A stretch of DNA of 64,000 bases from Kordiimonadaceae bacterium (GTDB taxonomy: Bacteria > Pseudomonadota > Alphaproteobacteria > Sphingomonadales > Emcibacteraceae). Positions within the stretch are counted from its first letter, which is position 1, and every line of letters begins with the position of its first letter. Of the stretch, positions 1 to 8,142 are shown piece by piece. The translations under genes and the position numbers were made by a program. The stretch lies in NCBI GenBank assembly GCA_024236295.1, contig JACKKT010000006.1, positions 1 through 64,000 of the forward strand, in the 5' to 3' direction. The notes beneath the pieces were generated by a model. The model had not been told where the DNA came from. It saw only the letters and a list, made by a program, of their open reading frames with translations, and searched no databases.

Positions 1-105
1 AATTTTAAGCCCGATAAATACCCCAAGTAAAATAACAACAAACTCTAGAAAGACCCTGAACCAGTCCTGTTTCCTGATGGCATTTAAAAGCCTGCTGATG
101 ATCAT
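1..105 (-). CDS. Truncated membrane protein, DUF6090-like N-terminus
   Basis: The reverse strand opens with ATG at 103-105 and reads 35 codons off the window edge without a stop. The peptide has a short basic amphipathic start with the motif RKQDWFRVFLEF, followed by a hydrophobic run ending GVFIGL. This pattern (short head, KQDWF.VFLEF, one membrane helix ending in GVFIGLQ) is typical of the small membrane-anchored DUF6090-type proteins common in marine bacteria. Their function is unknown. Only the N-terminus is present, so the assignment rests on a short but distinctive motif. Confidence 0.55.
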   Translation of the reverse strand, partial: MIISRLLNAIRKQDWFRVFLEFVVILLGVFIGLKI

Positions 106-194
106 TTAGCCATGTCCTTTTTTATCATTTTCCCTGATGCCAAAATCCAATTTCATGTTATAAAATTTTGATAAATCATAACAGGAAAATAAAA

Positions 195-539
195 ATGGAA
201 ATCAAACGTTACAATAAAAACCACAGAATGAGCCAGATTGTCACCCATGAAAATTTAATTTATCTGGCCGGACAGGTCGGCTATGGCGATACGGTGACAG
301 ACCAGACCAAAAGTGTTCTGGCCAGTATTGATGAACTTCTGGCCGAAGTAGACAGTGATGTATCCCGCATTCTGACCGCAACCATATGGCTTGCCAGCAT
401 GGATTATTATGATGAATTCAATGCCGTCTGGGACAAATGGATTGATCCGGAAAATCCACCGGCCCGTGCCTGTGGCGAAACGCGCCTGGCTACGGATGAC
501 TTTCTGGTTGAAGTTATCATTGTTGCTGCAAAAAAATAA
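195..539 (+). CDS. RidA/YjgF-YER057c-UK114 family protein
   Basis: A 114-residue protein with the RidA fold signature: an N-terminal strand region with LIYLAGQVG, a middle helix with SVLASIDELLAEV, and a C-terminal PPARACGETRLA segment containing the conserved arginine. RidA proteins hydrolyse reactive enamine/imine intermediates released by PLP enzymes in the cytosol. The RAC.E variant of the C-terminal motif suggests a subfamily other than classical RidA, so the exact substrate is open. The ATG at 195 is preferred over an in-frame start at 168 because AGGA lies about 9 bases before it and the RidA homology starts there. A small uncharacterised gene follows 12 bases downstream. Confidence 0.85.
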   Translation: MEIKRYNKNHRMSQIVTHENLIYLAGQVGYGDTVTDQTKSVLASIDELLAEVDSDVSRILTATIWLASMDYYDEFNAVWDKWIDPENPPARACGETRLATDDFLVEVIIVAAKK

Positions 540-551
540 AGCTGAATTTTA

Positions 552-944
552 ATGACTGATTTTATTGATGATGCCATTAACGCAGCGGATGTTACCATGA
601 CAGTAAGCGATCTTGGTGACAACAGCTATAAATGTGAACTGGTAAGCAAACATGGAAAAATGAGCCGCACCATCACTATGGCTGAAGGCTACGGCGCGCC
701 ACAGCTTGGCAATCTGATATATTATTATGCCACGGAAATTCAGCTATATGAGGATTGCGATGATATCCTTGAATGGTCGGACGATATGGGCCTTAACCCA
801 GGCGATCATGAAACACGCAAACGCTATGATCAGATTGCCACCGATCATAAGGATTTAAGGCTTCTGTTCGGGGAGCTGACCTTTCAGATGCTAATGAGTG
901 CCCTTGCTATCAGTCAGGCCGTTGCCGCCGCTGAACCGGGCTGA
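552..944 (+). CDS. Conserved-looking hypothetical acidic protein
   Basis: A 130-residue, acidic, soluble protein without signal peptide or membrane segment. It starts MTDFIDDAINAADVTM and has a central stretch rich in aromatic and acidic residues (YYYATEIQLYEDCDDILEW), ending in an alanine-rich helix. It lies 12 bases after the RidA-like gene and is probably co-transcribed with it. The composition matches neighbouring genes, so it is probably a real cytosolic protein. I do not recognise the family and assign no function. Confidence 0.7.
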   Translation: MTDFIDDAINAADVTMTVSDLGDNSYKCELVSKHGKMSRTITMAEGYGAPQLGNLIYYYATEIQLYEDCDDILEWSDDMGLNPGDHETRKRYDQIATDHKDLRLLFGELTFQMLMSALAISQAVAAAEPG

Positions 945-989
945 TATCATTCAACTTAAACAAAAGAAAATTTTGGGATAACGGACACC

Positions 990-1913
990 ATGGCTATTTT
1001 AATCATTTTAAATCAGGCGGACCCGCATCTTCTGGAAAAAAACCTGAAATCCCACCCAGACTGCCCGGAGGTGCGCATTTATCCGGATGTGGGAAATCCG
1101 GGTGATATTGACTGCGTGATTGTCTGGAAGCACCCGGCGGGTGTTCTGAACGATTATCCGAACCTGAAAATGATCGCGTCCTACGGCGCGGGGGTTGAGA
1201 ATATCTTAAGCGATCCGTCCCTGCCCGTCGGGGTGCCGATCACCCGTTTTGTTGATGATACACTGTCAGATCAGATGGCAGAATTCGCGCTGGGCGCCAT
1301 CCTTAACCATCGCCTGCACCTGACAAGATACCGTGAATTCCAGGCCGCTTCCAAGTGGCATTGTCTTGATTTCATAAAAGGGCGGAAAATCACAATTCTC
1401 GGTCTTGGTGAACTGGGGTCCACCACCGCAAAACTTTTAAATAAGAATGGTTATTCGGTCAGCGGCTGGAGCCGCTCGGAAAAAAATATTGACGGTGTCA
1501 AAAGCTATTTTGGGGAAGATCAGCTTAAAAAATCCGTTGCCGATGCGGATTATGTCGTCTGTCTTTTACCGCTGACACCGTCCACAAAACATATTCTGAA
1601 CAATGATTTGTTTGGCGCCATGAAAAAAGGCAGCTATCTGATTAATGTAGGTCGCGGCGATCATCTGGCCGAAAATGATCTTCTGGACGCACTGCAACAT
1701 GAAAAACTTTCAGGCGCCCTGCTTGATGTCTTTTCGACTGAACCGCTGCCGCAGGATCATCCGTTCTGGAAACACCCGAAAATCCATATCACACCGCATA
1801 TTTCCAGCCCGACAGATAAGGCACAGGTGGCCCGTCAGATCCTTGAAAATTATGCACGGCTGATAAACGGTAAACCACTTCTCAATCAGGTTGATCCGAA
1901 AAGGGCCTATTAA
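990..1913 (+). CDS. D-2-hydroxyacid dehydrogenase, glyoxylate/hydroxypyruvate reductase A type
   Basis: A 307-residue NAD(P)-dependent D-isomer-specific 2-hydroxyacid dehydrogenase, expected to reduce glyoxylate or hydroxypyruvate in the cytosol. The Rossmann nucleotide-binding loop GLGELGSTTAKLL is near residue 135. The substrate-binding arginine segment NVGRGDHLAENDLL is near 215, and the catalytic-histidine region ITPHISSPT near 270. Length and the short N-terminal domain fit the GhrA-like branch. ATG at 990 is preceded by a purine-rich GGGATAACGGACACC region. The real substrate cannot be read from the sequence. Confidence 0.85.
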   Translation: MAILIILNQADPHLLEKNLKSHPDCPEVRIYPDVGNPGDIDCVIVWKHPAGVLNDYPNLKMIASYGAGVENILSDPSLPVGVPITRFVDDTLSDQMAEFALGAILNHRLHLTRYREFQAASKWHCLDFIKGRKITILGLGELGSTTAKLLNKNGYSVSGWSRSEKNIDGVKSYFGEDQLKKSVADADYVVCLLPLTPSTKHILNNDLFGAMKKGSYLINVGRGDHLAENDLLDALQHEKLSGALLDVFSTEPLPQDHPFWKHPKIHITPHISSPTDKAQVARQILENYARLINGKPLLNQVDPKRAY

Positions 1914-2007
1914 AAGCATAAATCAGGTGTGATAAACATTGCATCAAATGCCGCTTGGTGTTAATTTCCGCGCAAATTATTAAATAGCTCTTTAAAACAG
2001 GTGAACC

Positions 2008-2571
2008 ATGAAGATACCCGGCAATACGATCCGACCCGGTAATGTTATTGAACATCAGGACAGCCTTTGGGTTGCTGTAAAAATAGCCCATACCCAACCC
2101 GGAAAAGGCGGCGCCTATCTCCAGGTTGAACTTAAAAACCTGCTTGACGGTCGTAAACTGAATGAGCGCTTCCGTTCCTCTGAAAAAGTCGAAAAAGTCC
2201 GTCTTGAACAGAAGAATTACTCTTTCCTTTTTGCCAACGAGGATGCCTATACCTTCATGGACGGTGAAACATTCGAGCAAATCGAAATTTCCGGTGACTT
2301 TCTTGGCGATAAAGCCCAGTATCTTCAGGATGGGATGGAAGTGGTTGTTGAATTTTACGAAACAACACCGATCGGTGTTGAACTACCACCAACCGTTGAA
2401 TTGACTGTTGTAGAAACTGAGCCAGTTGTCAAAGGGCAGACTCAGAAATCATCAAATAAACCCGCCCTTATGGATAACGGTATGCGGGTGATGGTCCCAA
2501 CATTTATCAGTCAGGATGACCGTATCAAAGTCAACACAGAAGATGGTACCTACTACGAAAGAGTAAAATAA
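2008..2571 (+). CDS. efp: Elongation factor P
   Basis: A 187-residue EF-P, which binds ribosomes stalled at polyproline stretches and promotes peptide bond formation. The KOW-like N-terminal domain carries the loop QPGKGGAY, placing the modifiable lysine at about residue 33. Two OB domains follow and the C-terminus is QDDRIKVNTEDGTYYERVK, matching the family end. The stop overlaps the start of the inositol-monophosphatase gene (TAATG), so it heads a tightly coupled operon. No EpmA/EpmB-type modification genes are seen in this window. Confidence 0.97.
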   Translation: MKIPGNTIRPGNVIEHQDSLWVAVKIAHTQPGKGGAYLQVELKNLLDGRKLNERFRSSEKVEKVRLEQKNYSFLFANEDAYTFMDGETFEQIEISGDFLGDKAQYLQDGMEVVVEFYETTPIGVELPPTVELTVVETEPVVKGQTQKSSNKPALMDNGMRVMVPTFISQDDRIKVNTEDGTYYERVK

Positions 2572-3392
2572 TGGCCTTACAATCCGCCCTCATTAATGTG
2601 ATGGAAAAAGCCGTCAAAAAAGCAGGCATCCGACTGGCCCGTGATTTTGGTGAAGTTGAACATTTGCAGGTTTCCCGTAAAGGCCCTGCCGATTTCGTCT
2701 CAAAGGCGGATTTAAAAGCGGAAAAAACCCTTGTCGAGGAACTGAAAACAGCCCGTCCCCAATTTGGCTTCATTCTTGAGGAAGGTGATGATATCCCGCC
2801 ACAGGATGGAAATAACAGTGTCTGGATTATCGATCCTCTGGATGGCACAACTAATTTCCTCCACGGTATTCCCCATTTTGCCATTTCCGTCGCCCTTGAA
2901 CAGGGCGGCGAAATAACCGCAGGTGTGGTTTATAACCCAATTACCGATGATATGTACTGGGCCGAAAAAGGCCGTGGCGCATACCTCAATAATCGTCGTC
3001 TTCAGGTATCCGGCCGTAAGAACCTGACTGAATGCCTATTGGCTACTGGTATTCCGTTTCATGCAAGCCCCCATCAGGATACATTTATCACCAATCTTGA
3101 ACATATAATGGGTGAAGTGGCCGGGGTGCGCCGATTTGGCGCCGCTTCCCTTGACCTTGCCTGGGTTGCGGCCGGTCGGTATGACGGCTTCTGGGAAGAA
3201 GGGTTGTCCCCCTGGGATATTGCTGCGGGAATGCTGCTTGTCCGTGAAGCCCGAGGCATGGTCAGCGAATTTAATGGTCGGAACAAAATGATGCAGACGG
3301 GTCAGATTTTGGCAACGAATGGGGCTATACACGGCAGCGTAACAAGGTTATTATCAAATGCCCGCAAAGCCCATAAGGAAAAAATCAAATAA
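2571..3392 (+). CDS. suhB: Inositol monophosphatase family protein (SuhB-like)
   Basis: A 273-residue Mg2+-dependent phosphatase of the IMPase superfamily. Metal-binding motif A is seen as WIIDPLDGTTNFLHG near residue 85 and motif B as SPWDIAAGMLLVREA near 215; EEGDD supplies the upstream acidic ligands. Known members dephosphorylate inositol-1-phosphate, and SuhB also acts in rRNA antitermination. Which role applies here is not visible. It overlaps efp by one base at the start and the next gene by one base at the end (both TAATG), implying translational coupling. Placement directly after efp is a common alphaproteobacterial arrangement. Confidence 0.93.
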   Translation: MALQSALINVMEKAVKKAGIRLARDFGEVEHLQVSRKGPADFVSKADLKAEKTLVEELKTARPQFGFILEEGDDIPPQDGNNSVWIIDPLDGTTNFLHGIPHFAISVALEQGGEITAGVVYNPITDDMYWAEKGRGAYLNNRRLQVSGRKNLTECLLATGIPFHASPHQDTFITNLEHIMGEVAGVRRFGAASLDLAWVAAGRYDGFWEEGLSPWDIAAGMLLVREARGMVSEFNGRNKMMQTGQILATNGAIHGSVTRLLSNARKAHKEKIK

Positions 3393-3877
3393 TGAGTCCA
3401 TTGCCCCTTTCAAATTTAGCGATCACCTCAGCGTTATGGCTAAGCTTGTTACCGGTTATGACCCATGCCAACGAAATTAGCGGTATTGCCGAACACACCA
3501 CAAGTGAACAGGCGAAATTATTCCTGAACGCCGGTAGCCTGACGACCATTGAGCCTCTTTTTATCAGTTTTCATCCGCAGCAGATTAAGCTTGAGGAAGA
3601 AAATCTGAAATCATTAAAAAAATGGATTGCCGAGGTTAAAAAATCTGAAGTACCAATCCATATTTACAGCTATGCCAGCCCGCCAACCGCCCGAATGGAT
3701 ATGACTGAAAAATCGGCCCTTCACATGGCAATCAGAAAAGCTTTTAACCGGGCGCTGGATGCTCGTAATGCGATTGAAAATGAGGGCATACCAGAGCGAC
3801 TCATCGCCCTTCATGCAATTGGTCCGGCAGATGTAAGCCCGTCTGACATGCTGAGAATCACTATAAGAAGCAACTGA
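3392..3877 (+). CDS. Exported OmpA-like periplasmic protein
   Basis: A 161-residue protein with a Sec signal peptide of about 26 residues ending MTHA-NE. The rest has the strand/helix pattern of a C-terminal OmpA-like domain: IHIYSYASPP, an alanine- and arginine-rich helix with FNRALDARNAIENEGIPERLIALHAIGP, and a final RITIRSN strand. The usual peptidoglycan-binding acidic residue in the GHTD-type loop is not obvious, so binding to peptidoglycan is uncertain. It is coupled by TAATG to the phosphatase gene and lies 172 bases before a MotA-like gene, so a role with the downstream envelope motor pair is an inference from context. Confidence 0.7.
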   Translation: MSPLPLSNLAITSALWLSLLPVMTHANEISGIAEHTTSEQAKLFLNAGSLTTIEPLFISFHPQQIKLEEENLKSLKKWIAEVKKSEVPIHIYSYASPPTARMDMTEKSALHMAIRKAFNRALDARNAIENEGIPERLIALHAIGPADVSPSDMLRITIRSN

Positions 3878-3941
3878 TTTCATAAATAAAACCTAATATC
3901 GCCATAATATTGCCAACTAATTCTTAGACTCTTGCGTCCAG

Positions 3942-4022
3942 CCCTGATAATATTGGATAAGTTCGCGTATATCAGGGAAAAATATATAAATAATAAGGGG
4001 CTATGCATTTTACTTAGCAATG
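3942..4022 (+). other. Structured leader before the MotA-like gene
   Basis: The 172-base gap before the MotA-like gene holds a perfect 8-bp inverted repeat, CCCTGATA at 3942-3949 with TATCAGGG at 3970-3977. A smaller one follows, GCATT at 4004 with AATGC ending at 4022. Runs of A rather than T follow the first hairpin on the plus strand, so it is not a standard terminator there. It may be an operator or a structured 5' leader. The role is inferred only from position. Confidence 0.35.
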
Positions 4023-4049
4023 CGAATTAAGCCAGGAGCTTGGATATAA

Positions 4050-5384
4050 ATGATCAATCTGCAAAAATATTTAAACAGAACCATATTTTTTCTCATTGGT
4101 GTGATTGCCATTGGGGCCTATCTGTTTCCGACGTTACAGAATTCATTTACCGCCAATATCGGCTTAAACGGCGTTATTCTGCTGGTTCTTATGATCGGTA
4201 TAATCTTTTCCATGCGTCAGACCTATATGCTGATCCCTGCGGTCAACTGGCTTGAAAATTTCAAAAAAAATGAAAGCAGCGGAGGCAAGAATGAAGCCCC
4301 AGAACTGCTTGGCGCCATGGCCACGATGATGGAAGAGCAGAAAACCCGCAAAATGGCCCTTTCCACCATGTCAATGCGCACCCTGCTTGACGGTATTGCC
4401 GCCCGAATGGACGAAGGACGCGAAATCACCCGCTATAATATTGCCCTGCTTATCTTTCTTGGACTGTTGGGGACATTCTGGGGGTTATTAACCACAATTG
4501 GCTCCATCGGGGATACCATAGACAGCCTTCGTGTCGGCAGTGGTGATGTCGGCCTGATGTTTGAAGATTTGAAAGCGGGCCTTGCCGCGCCACTTGGCGG
4601 TATGGGAACAGCGTTCAGTTCTTCCCTTTTCGGTCTGGCCGGTTCCGTCATCCTCGGCTTCATTGACCTTCAGACAGGACAGGCACAGGGCCGATTTTTC
4701 AATCATCTTGAAGACTGGCTTTCAGGGATCACCAAGCTTTCAAGTGCAGGATCAAACATCGCCCTCGAAACCGGGGATGCTTCTGTCCCCGCATATGTCA
4801 GCGCCCTGCTTGAAGGATCTGCCGACAGCCTGGATAATCTGCATAAAGTCATTGCCAAGTCAGAAGAAAACAGGTCACAGGTCAATCAGGCCATTACCAA
4901 TCTGTCCGTACAGCTTTCGAGTCTGGTTGATCATCAGACGGAAATGCGTTCGGTGATGAAACAGATGGTGACCGCTCTAACCGCCGGAAAATCCGGCAGT
5001 TCCGATGTCAGTGAAAAACATCTACGAAATATTGATGTTCAGCTTAAAGCTCTGACCGATGAAACCATCAAAACGCAGGATAAATTTGCATCAAGCCTGC
5101 AATCAGAAATAAGACTGCTGGCCAGGACGCTAGGCGCTATGGTTGATGGCAAAGCCATCCCGACACCTCCTCCTGCGGCATCGGCAAAGCCGTCGACAAC
5201 GACAACATCCTCGGCACAAACATCCGTATCACCGGTGAAAACGGCAGCAGCGCCGGTAAAGGCAGCCACGCCTGAGACACCGGAAAAACGCAAGCTGATC
5301 ATTGAGGAAGGCAATTATGCCATGCCGGAAGTAAACCCAAAAACCGATAAAAAACCTGTCCTTACTGCGAAAAGGGACGATTAA
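4050..5384 (+). CDS. MotA/TolQ/ExbB-like proton channel protein
   Basis: A 444-residue inner-membrane protein. Membrane segments are at about residues 11-29, 40-55, 129-151 and 184-206. The last two, containing LLGTFWGLLTTIGSI and GMGTAFSSSLFGLAGSVILGF, are the conserved ion-channel helices of the MotA/TolQ/ExbB superfamily. A long helical region (about 230-350) and a Pro/Ala/Thr-rich tail (about 375-400) follow, longer than in flagellar MotA. It overlaps the MotB-like gene by one base (TAATG). No flagellar gene is nearby, so it probably energises an envelope function rather than swimming. Similar pairs occur after efp-suhB in other alphaproteobacteria. Confidence 0.85.
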   Translation: MINLQKYLNRTIFFLIGVIAIGAYLFPTLQNSFTANIGLNGVILLVLMIGIIFSMRQTYMLIPAVNWLENFKKNESSGGKNEAPELLGAMATMMEEQKTRKMALSTMSMRTLLDGIAARMDEGREITRYNIALLIFLGLLGTFWGLLTTIGSIGDTIDSLRVGSGDVGLMFEDLKAGLAAPLGGMGTAFSSSLFGLAGSVILGFIDLQTGQAQGRFFNHLEDWLSGITKLSSAGSNIALETGDASVPAYVSALLEGSADSLDNLHKVIAKSEENRSQVNQAITNLSVQLSSLVDHQTEMRSVMKQMVTALTAGKSGSSDVSEKHLRNIDVQLKALTDETIKTQDKFASSLQSEIRLLARTLGAMVDGKAIPTPPPAASAKPSTTTTSSAQTSVSPVKTAAAPVKAATPETPEKRKLIIEEGNYAMPEVNPKTDKKPVLTAKRDD

Positions 5385-6481
5385 TGGCTTTGCTTAGAAC
5401 AGGACGGCGTCCGGGCGGCACCCGTGATAATACCTGGCCGGGGTTTGTTGATGCGCTCAGTACCCTGCTTCTGGTGATTATTTTCCTTCTGTCTATATTT
5501 ATGCTGGCTCAGTTTTTCCTTGGTCAGGCCCTCTCCGGCCGCGACGAAGCTCTGGATAAGCTACGAACCCAGGTCCTTGAGCTTAGTGATCTTTTAAATC
5601 TGCAGCGTCAGGCCAATGACGATCTTCGCGCCAATGTCACGCAGCTTTCCGCCTCGCTTCAGGTGGCAGACGGTGACCGCGAACAATTACAGCGCCGCAT
5701 TCAGGAACTTGAAGCGGATATCGCCGAGGCGGAAGGCACAAATGGACGCGTGGCCCGCTCCAGTGACGAGCAGCAGCAAATGATCGCCGATCTTCAAAGC
5801 CGCTATAATGTGGCAATGGATACACTGAATAAAGAACGCAACATGTCAAAAGCCGCCCGGGACGAGGTGGAGGTTCTTAACCAGCAGCTTGCCAGTCTTC
5901 GACAGCAACTGGCCGCCCTTAATGTTGCGCTTGAAGCGTCGGAGGCCAATGACAAGGAACAGGAAGCCATTATCAAGAACTTAAGCGAACGACTTAATAC
6001 CGCTCTCGCCTCAAAAGTCGCGGAACTGAACCAGTTCCGGTCTAACTTTTTTGGGAAATTACGTCAGGTGCTCGGGGATCGTTCCGACATCCGCATTCAG
6101 GGCGACCGCTTTATTTTCCAGTCGGAAGTGCTTTTTGCCTCCGGTTCCGCCACCCTTGGTGAAGGAGGACAGCAGGAAATGGACAAGCTCGCCGACACGC
6201 TTTCCAGTATTATGCAAACGATCCCTAAGGATGTTGACTGGATTTTGCGTGTTGACGGCCATACCGACGTGCTGCCAATCCGTACGGCGCAGTTCCCGTC
6301 AAACTGGGACCTTTCAACGGCGCGGGCATTATCGGTTGTCAAATATCTGATCAGCCGCGGCATTCCTGCCGAACGGCTCGCCGCCACCGGCTTTGGCCAG
6401 TTTCACCCGCTTGACCCCAACGATAATCAGGATGCCTACCGCCGAAATCGCCGCATTGAAATGAGACTGGACCAGCGTTAA
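5384..6481 (+). CDS. MotB-like peptidoglycan-binding OmpA-family protein
   Basis: A 365-residue single-pass protein. After a short basic head comes the segment NTWPGFVDALSTLLLVIIF. Its aspartate (about residue 23) at the start of the membrane helix corresponds to the proton-carrying Asp of MotB/TolR/ExbD. A predicted coiled coil of roughly 160 residues, rich in Q, E, L and A, spans about 55-215. An OmpA-like peptidoglycan-binding domain follows, with DGHTDVLPI near 290 and NWDLSTARALSVV. The coiled coil is far longer than in flagellar MotB. It would be the peptidoglycan-anchored partner of the preceding channel protein. Confidence 0.87.
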   Translation: MALLRTGRRPGGTRDNTWPGFVDALSTLLLVIIFLLSIFMLAQFFLGQALSGRDEALDKLRTQVLELSDLLNLQRQANDDLRANVTQLSASLQVADGDREQLQRRIQELEADIAEAEGTNGRVARSSDEQQQMIADLQSRYNVAMDTLNKERNMSKAARDEVEVLNQQLASLRQQLAALNVALEASEANDKEQEAIIKNLSERLNTALASKVAELNQFRSNFFGKLRQVLGDRSDIRIQGDRFIFQSEVLFASGSATLGEGGQQEMDKLADTLSSIMQTIPKDVDWILRVDGHTDVLPIRTAQFPSNWDLSTARALSVVKYLISRGIPAERLAATGFGQFHPLDPNDNQDAYRRNRRIEMRLDQR

Positions 6482-6482
6482 A

Positions 6483-7340
6483 TCAGGCTGTTGCCAGCAG
6501 GGCCACACCGCTGATGATCACCGCGGACCAGATGAGCCGCCGTTTTAAATGCCCCTCGCCAAGTAGAATGCTGCCCATCAGCACGGAAATCAGCACGCTG
6601 GTTTCCCGTACCGGCGCCAGTAAGGTTACTGGTGTAAAGGTAATCGCAAACAGGAAAAGGATATAGGCAAGCGGGCTTAACACACTGATCAGTAAAACCC
6701 CGAGCTTGTGATCGCGCCAGTATCCGATAACAATTTGCCGCCGCCGGAACGCCACCGGGGACAGCAGCCCGGCGCGAAAAATATTCGATGCATAATCAAG
6801 CAGCACCGGGGAAACCAGCACGACTGATACCACATAGGCATCCCAGGCGGTATAACTGCCGATACAAAGCCCGACCATAAGGCCATAAATGATTGAGGTA
6901 GAGACATGCTGTGCTCTTTTCTGAAAACCGCCGGTCAGGAAAAAGATACCGAAAATAATAATAAGGCCACCGGTAAGTATCTGGGTGGTGATTGTTTCCC
7001 CCAGGAAGAGCACGGCCAGCGCAACGGAAATAATCGGCCCGGTTGAACGGGCCAAGGGATAAACCAGCGACAGGTCGCCATTTTTATAGCCGCGCTGAAG
7101 CAGTGTAAAATAAACCGTGTGAATGATTGAACTGATAAAAACACAGCCGATTTCATATAGTCCAAAATTCGGAACTGACGCCCAGAATATATAAATCACC
7201 ACCGGCAGATAAAGGATCACCGACAGAAAGGAAATAAGCCAGACCAGTTCAGCGCCGCCACCGATCCGCTTCACATAAAAATTCCATGTCGCATGACAAA
7301 ATGCAGCGGCCAGAACAAGAAGCAGTGCGGTAATAGTCAT
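6483..7340 (-). CDS. EamA/DMT-family transporter
   Basis: A 285-residue polytopic inner-membrane protein with about ten hydrophobic helices arranged as two five-helix repeats. The first ends near LFLGETITTQILTGGLIIIFGIFF and the second near LGEGHLKRRLIWSAVIISGVALL, both typical ends of EamA repeats. The family exports metabolites or drugs; the substrate is unknown. It converges with the MotB-like gene, leaving a one-base gap between stops. Confidence 0.87.
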   Translation of the reverse strand: MTITALLLVLAAAFCHATWNFYVKRIGGGAELVWLISFLSVILYLPVVIYIFWASVPNFGLYEIGCVFISSIIHTVYFTLLQRGYKNGDLSLVYPLARSTGPIISVALAVLFLGETITTQILTGGLIIIFGIFFLTGGFQKRAQHVSTSIIYGLMVGLCIGSYTAWDAYVVSVVLVSPVLLDYASNIFRAGLLSPVAFRRRQIVIGYWRDHKLGVLLISVLSPLAYILFLFAITFTPVTLLAPVRETSVLISVLMGSILLGEGHLKRRLIWSAVIISGVALLATA

Positions 7341-7412
7341 TTAATAATATCACCCCGAAGGTCGGTTTTGAATTGCGGACAAATGACCAATAACAGTATC
7401 AGAACTTAAATT

Positions 7413-8042
7413 CTAGCCCATTTTCCCGTAGGACATGGGAAAGCTGTCATCCTGAAGCCATTTTTCATCCAGGGGCGGAAAATCCGGGTTAACCGGTGTT
7501 TCTTCCTTCCAGTTTTCCTTGCCACTCCAGCTTTTGATATCAATACGGTAAGCCCTTGTCCGGTCAAGATCTTCCTGAATAATCGGGCTAAAATCCCGGT
7601 TCAATTCCATTTCTGAAAAATATTTTCTTATCAACCCATAAAAGGCATGTTTCTGCTCTTCTTCGGATGTGACCTCAATCACATCGCCAAAAGCCATGAC
7701 TGACCGGAACTGCGCCGAAAAATTAAGCGCCCGGTTGCTGGGCAGAAGGCGTCCCATTTCAGAAGCGCAAAAGGCAATTTTCTCATGTCGTTTTGTGTTG
7801 GCATCGCGCCGCCCAATCATTGCACCATGCATATACAGGCAGTGTTTATCCTCGTCATACCAGAATGTCATCGGATGCACGAATGGCTGATCATCCCAGC
7901 GCGTGGCGAAATACCCAAATGGAGCCCGTTTGATAAAATCGGTGATCCATTCATTATCCTTGACCAGATGACGGCGACGGGACTGATTTTCCGGGCGGCT
8001 TTCTAGGTCATAACCGCGTTTTTTTGCTCTTGCCTGTGACAT
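7413..8042 (-). CDS. Pyridoxamine 5'-phosphate oxidase-like flavin-binding protein
   Basis: A 209-residue protein with the split-barrel FMN-binding fold of the PNPOx-like/NimA group: FGYFATRWDDQPFVHPMTFWYDEDKHCLYMHGA, then KIAFCASEMGRLLPSN and SVMAFGDVIEV. Members are FMN- or F420-binding oxidoreductases of varied substrate and usually cytosolic. The ATG at 8040-8042 is preferred over a GTG three codons upstream because a GAGTGAAG ribosome site sits just before it. The N-terminus is rich in R and K. The biological substrate cannot be inferred. Confidence 0.8.
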   Translation of the reverse strand: MSQARAKKRGYDLESRPENQSRRRHLVKDNEWITDFIKRAPFGYFATRWDDQPFVHPMTFWYDEDKHCLYMHGAMIGRRDANTKRHEKIAFCASEMGRLLPSNRALNFSAQFRSVMAFGDVIEVTSEEEQKHAFYGLIRKYFSEMELNRDFSPIIQEDLDRTRAYRIDIKSWSGKENWKEETPVNPDFPPLDEKWLQDDSFPMSYGKMG

Positions 8043-8142
8043 AATCTTCACTCACTTTTATTTAAAAACGCGGCTTTTATAGTTTGCTTTATGGCTATTT
8101 AAAATATCCAGTTTTATACTATTTTTATATAACCACTTTTCA

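Noticed and set aside
4050..6481. Flagellar stator MotAB
   Set aside because: No flagellar gene nearby. The MotA-like protein has a long Pro-rich tail and the MotB-like protein a very long coiled coil, unlike flagellar stators.
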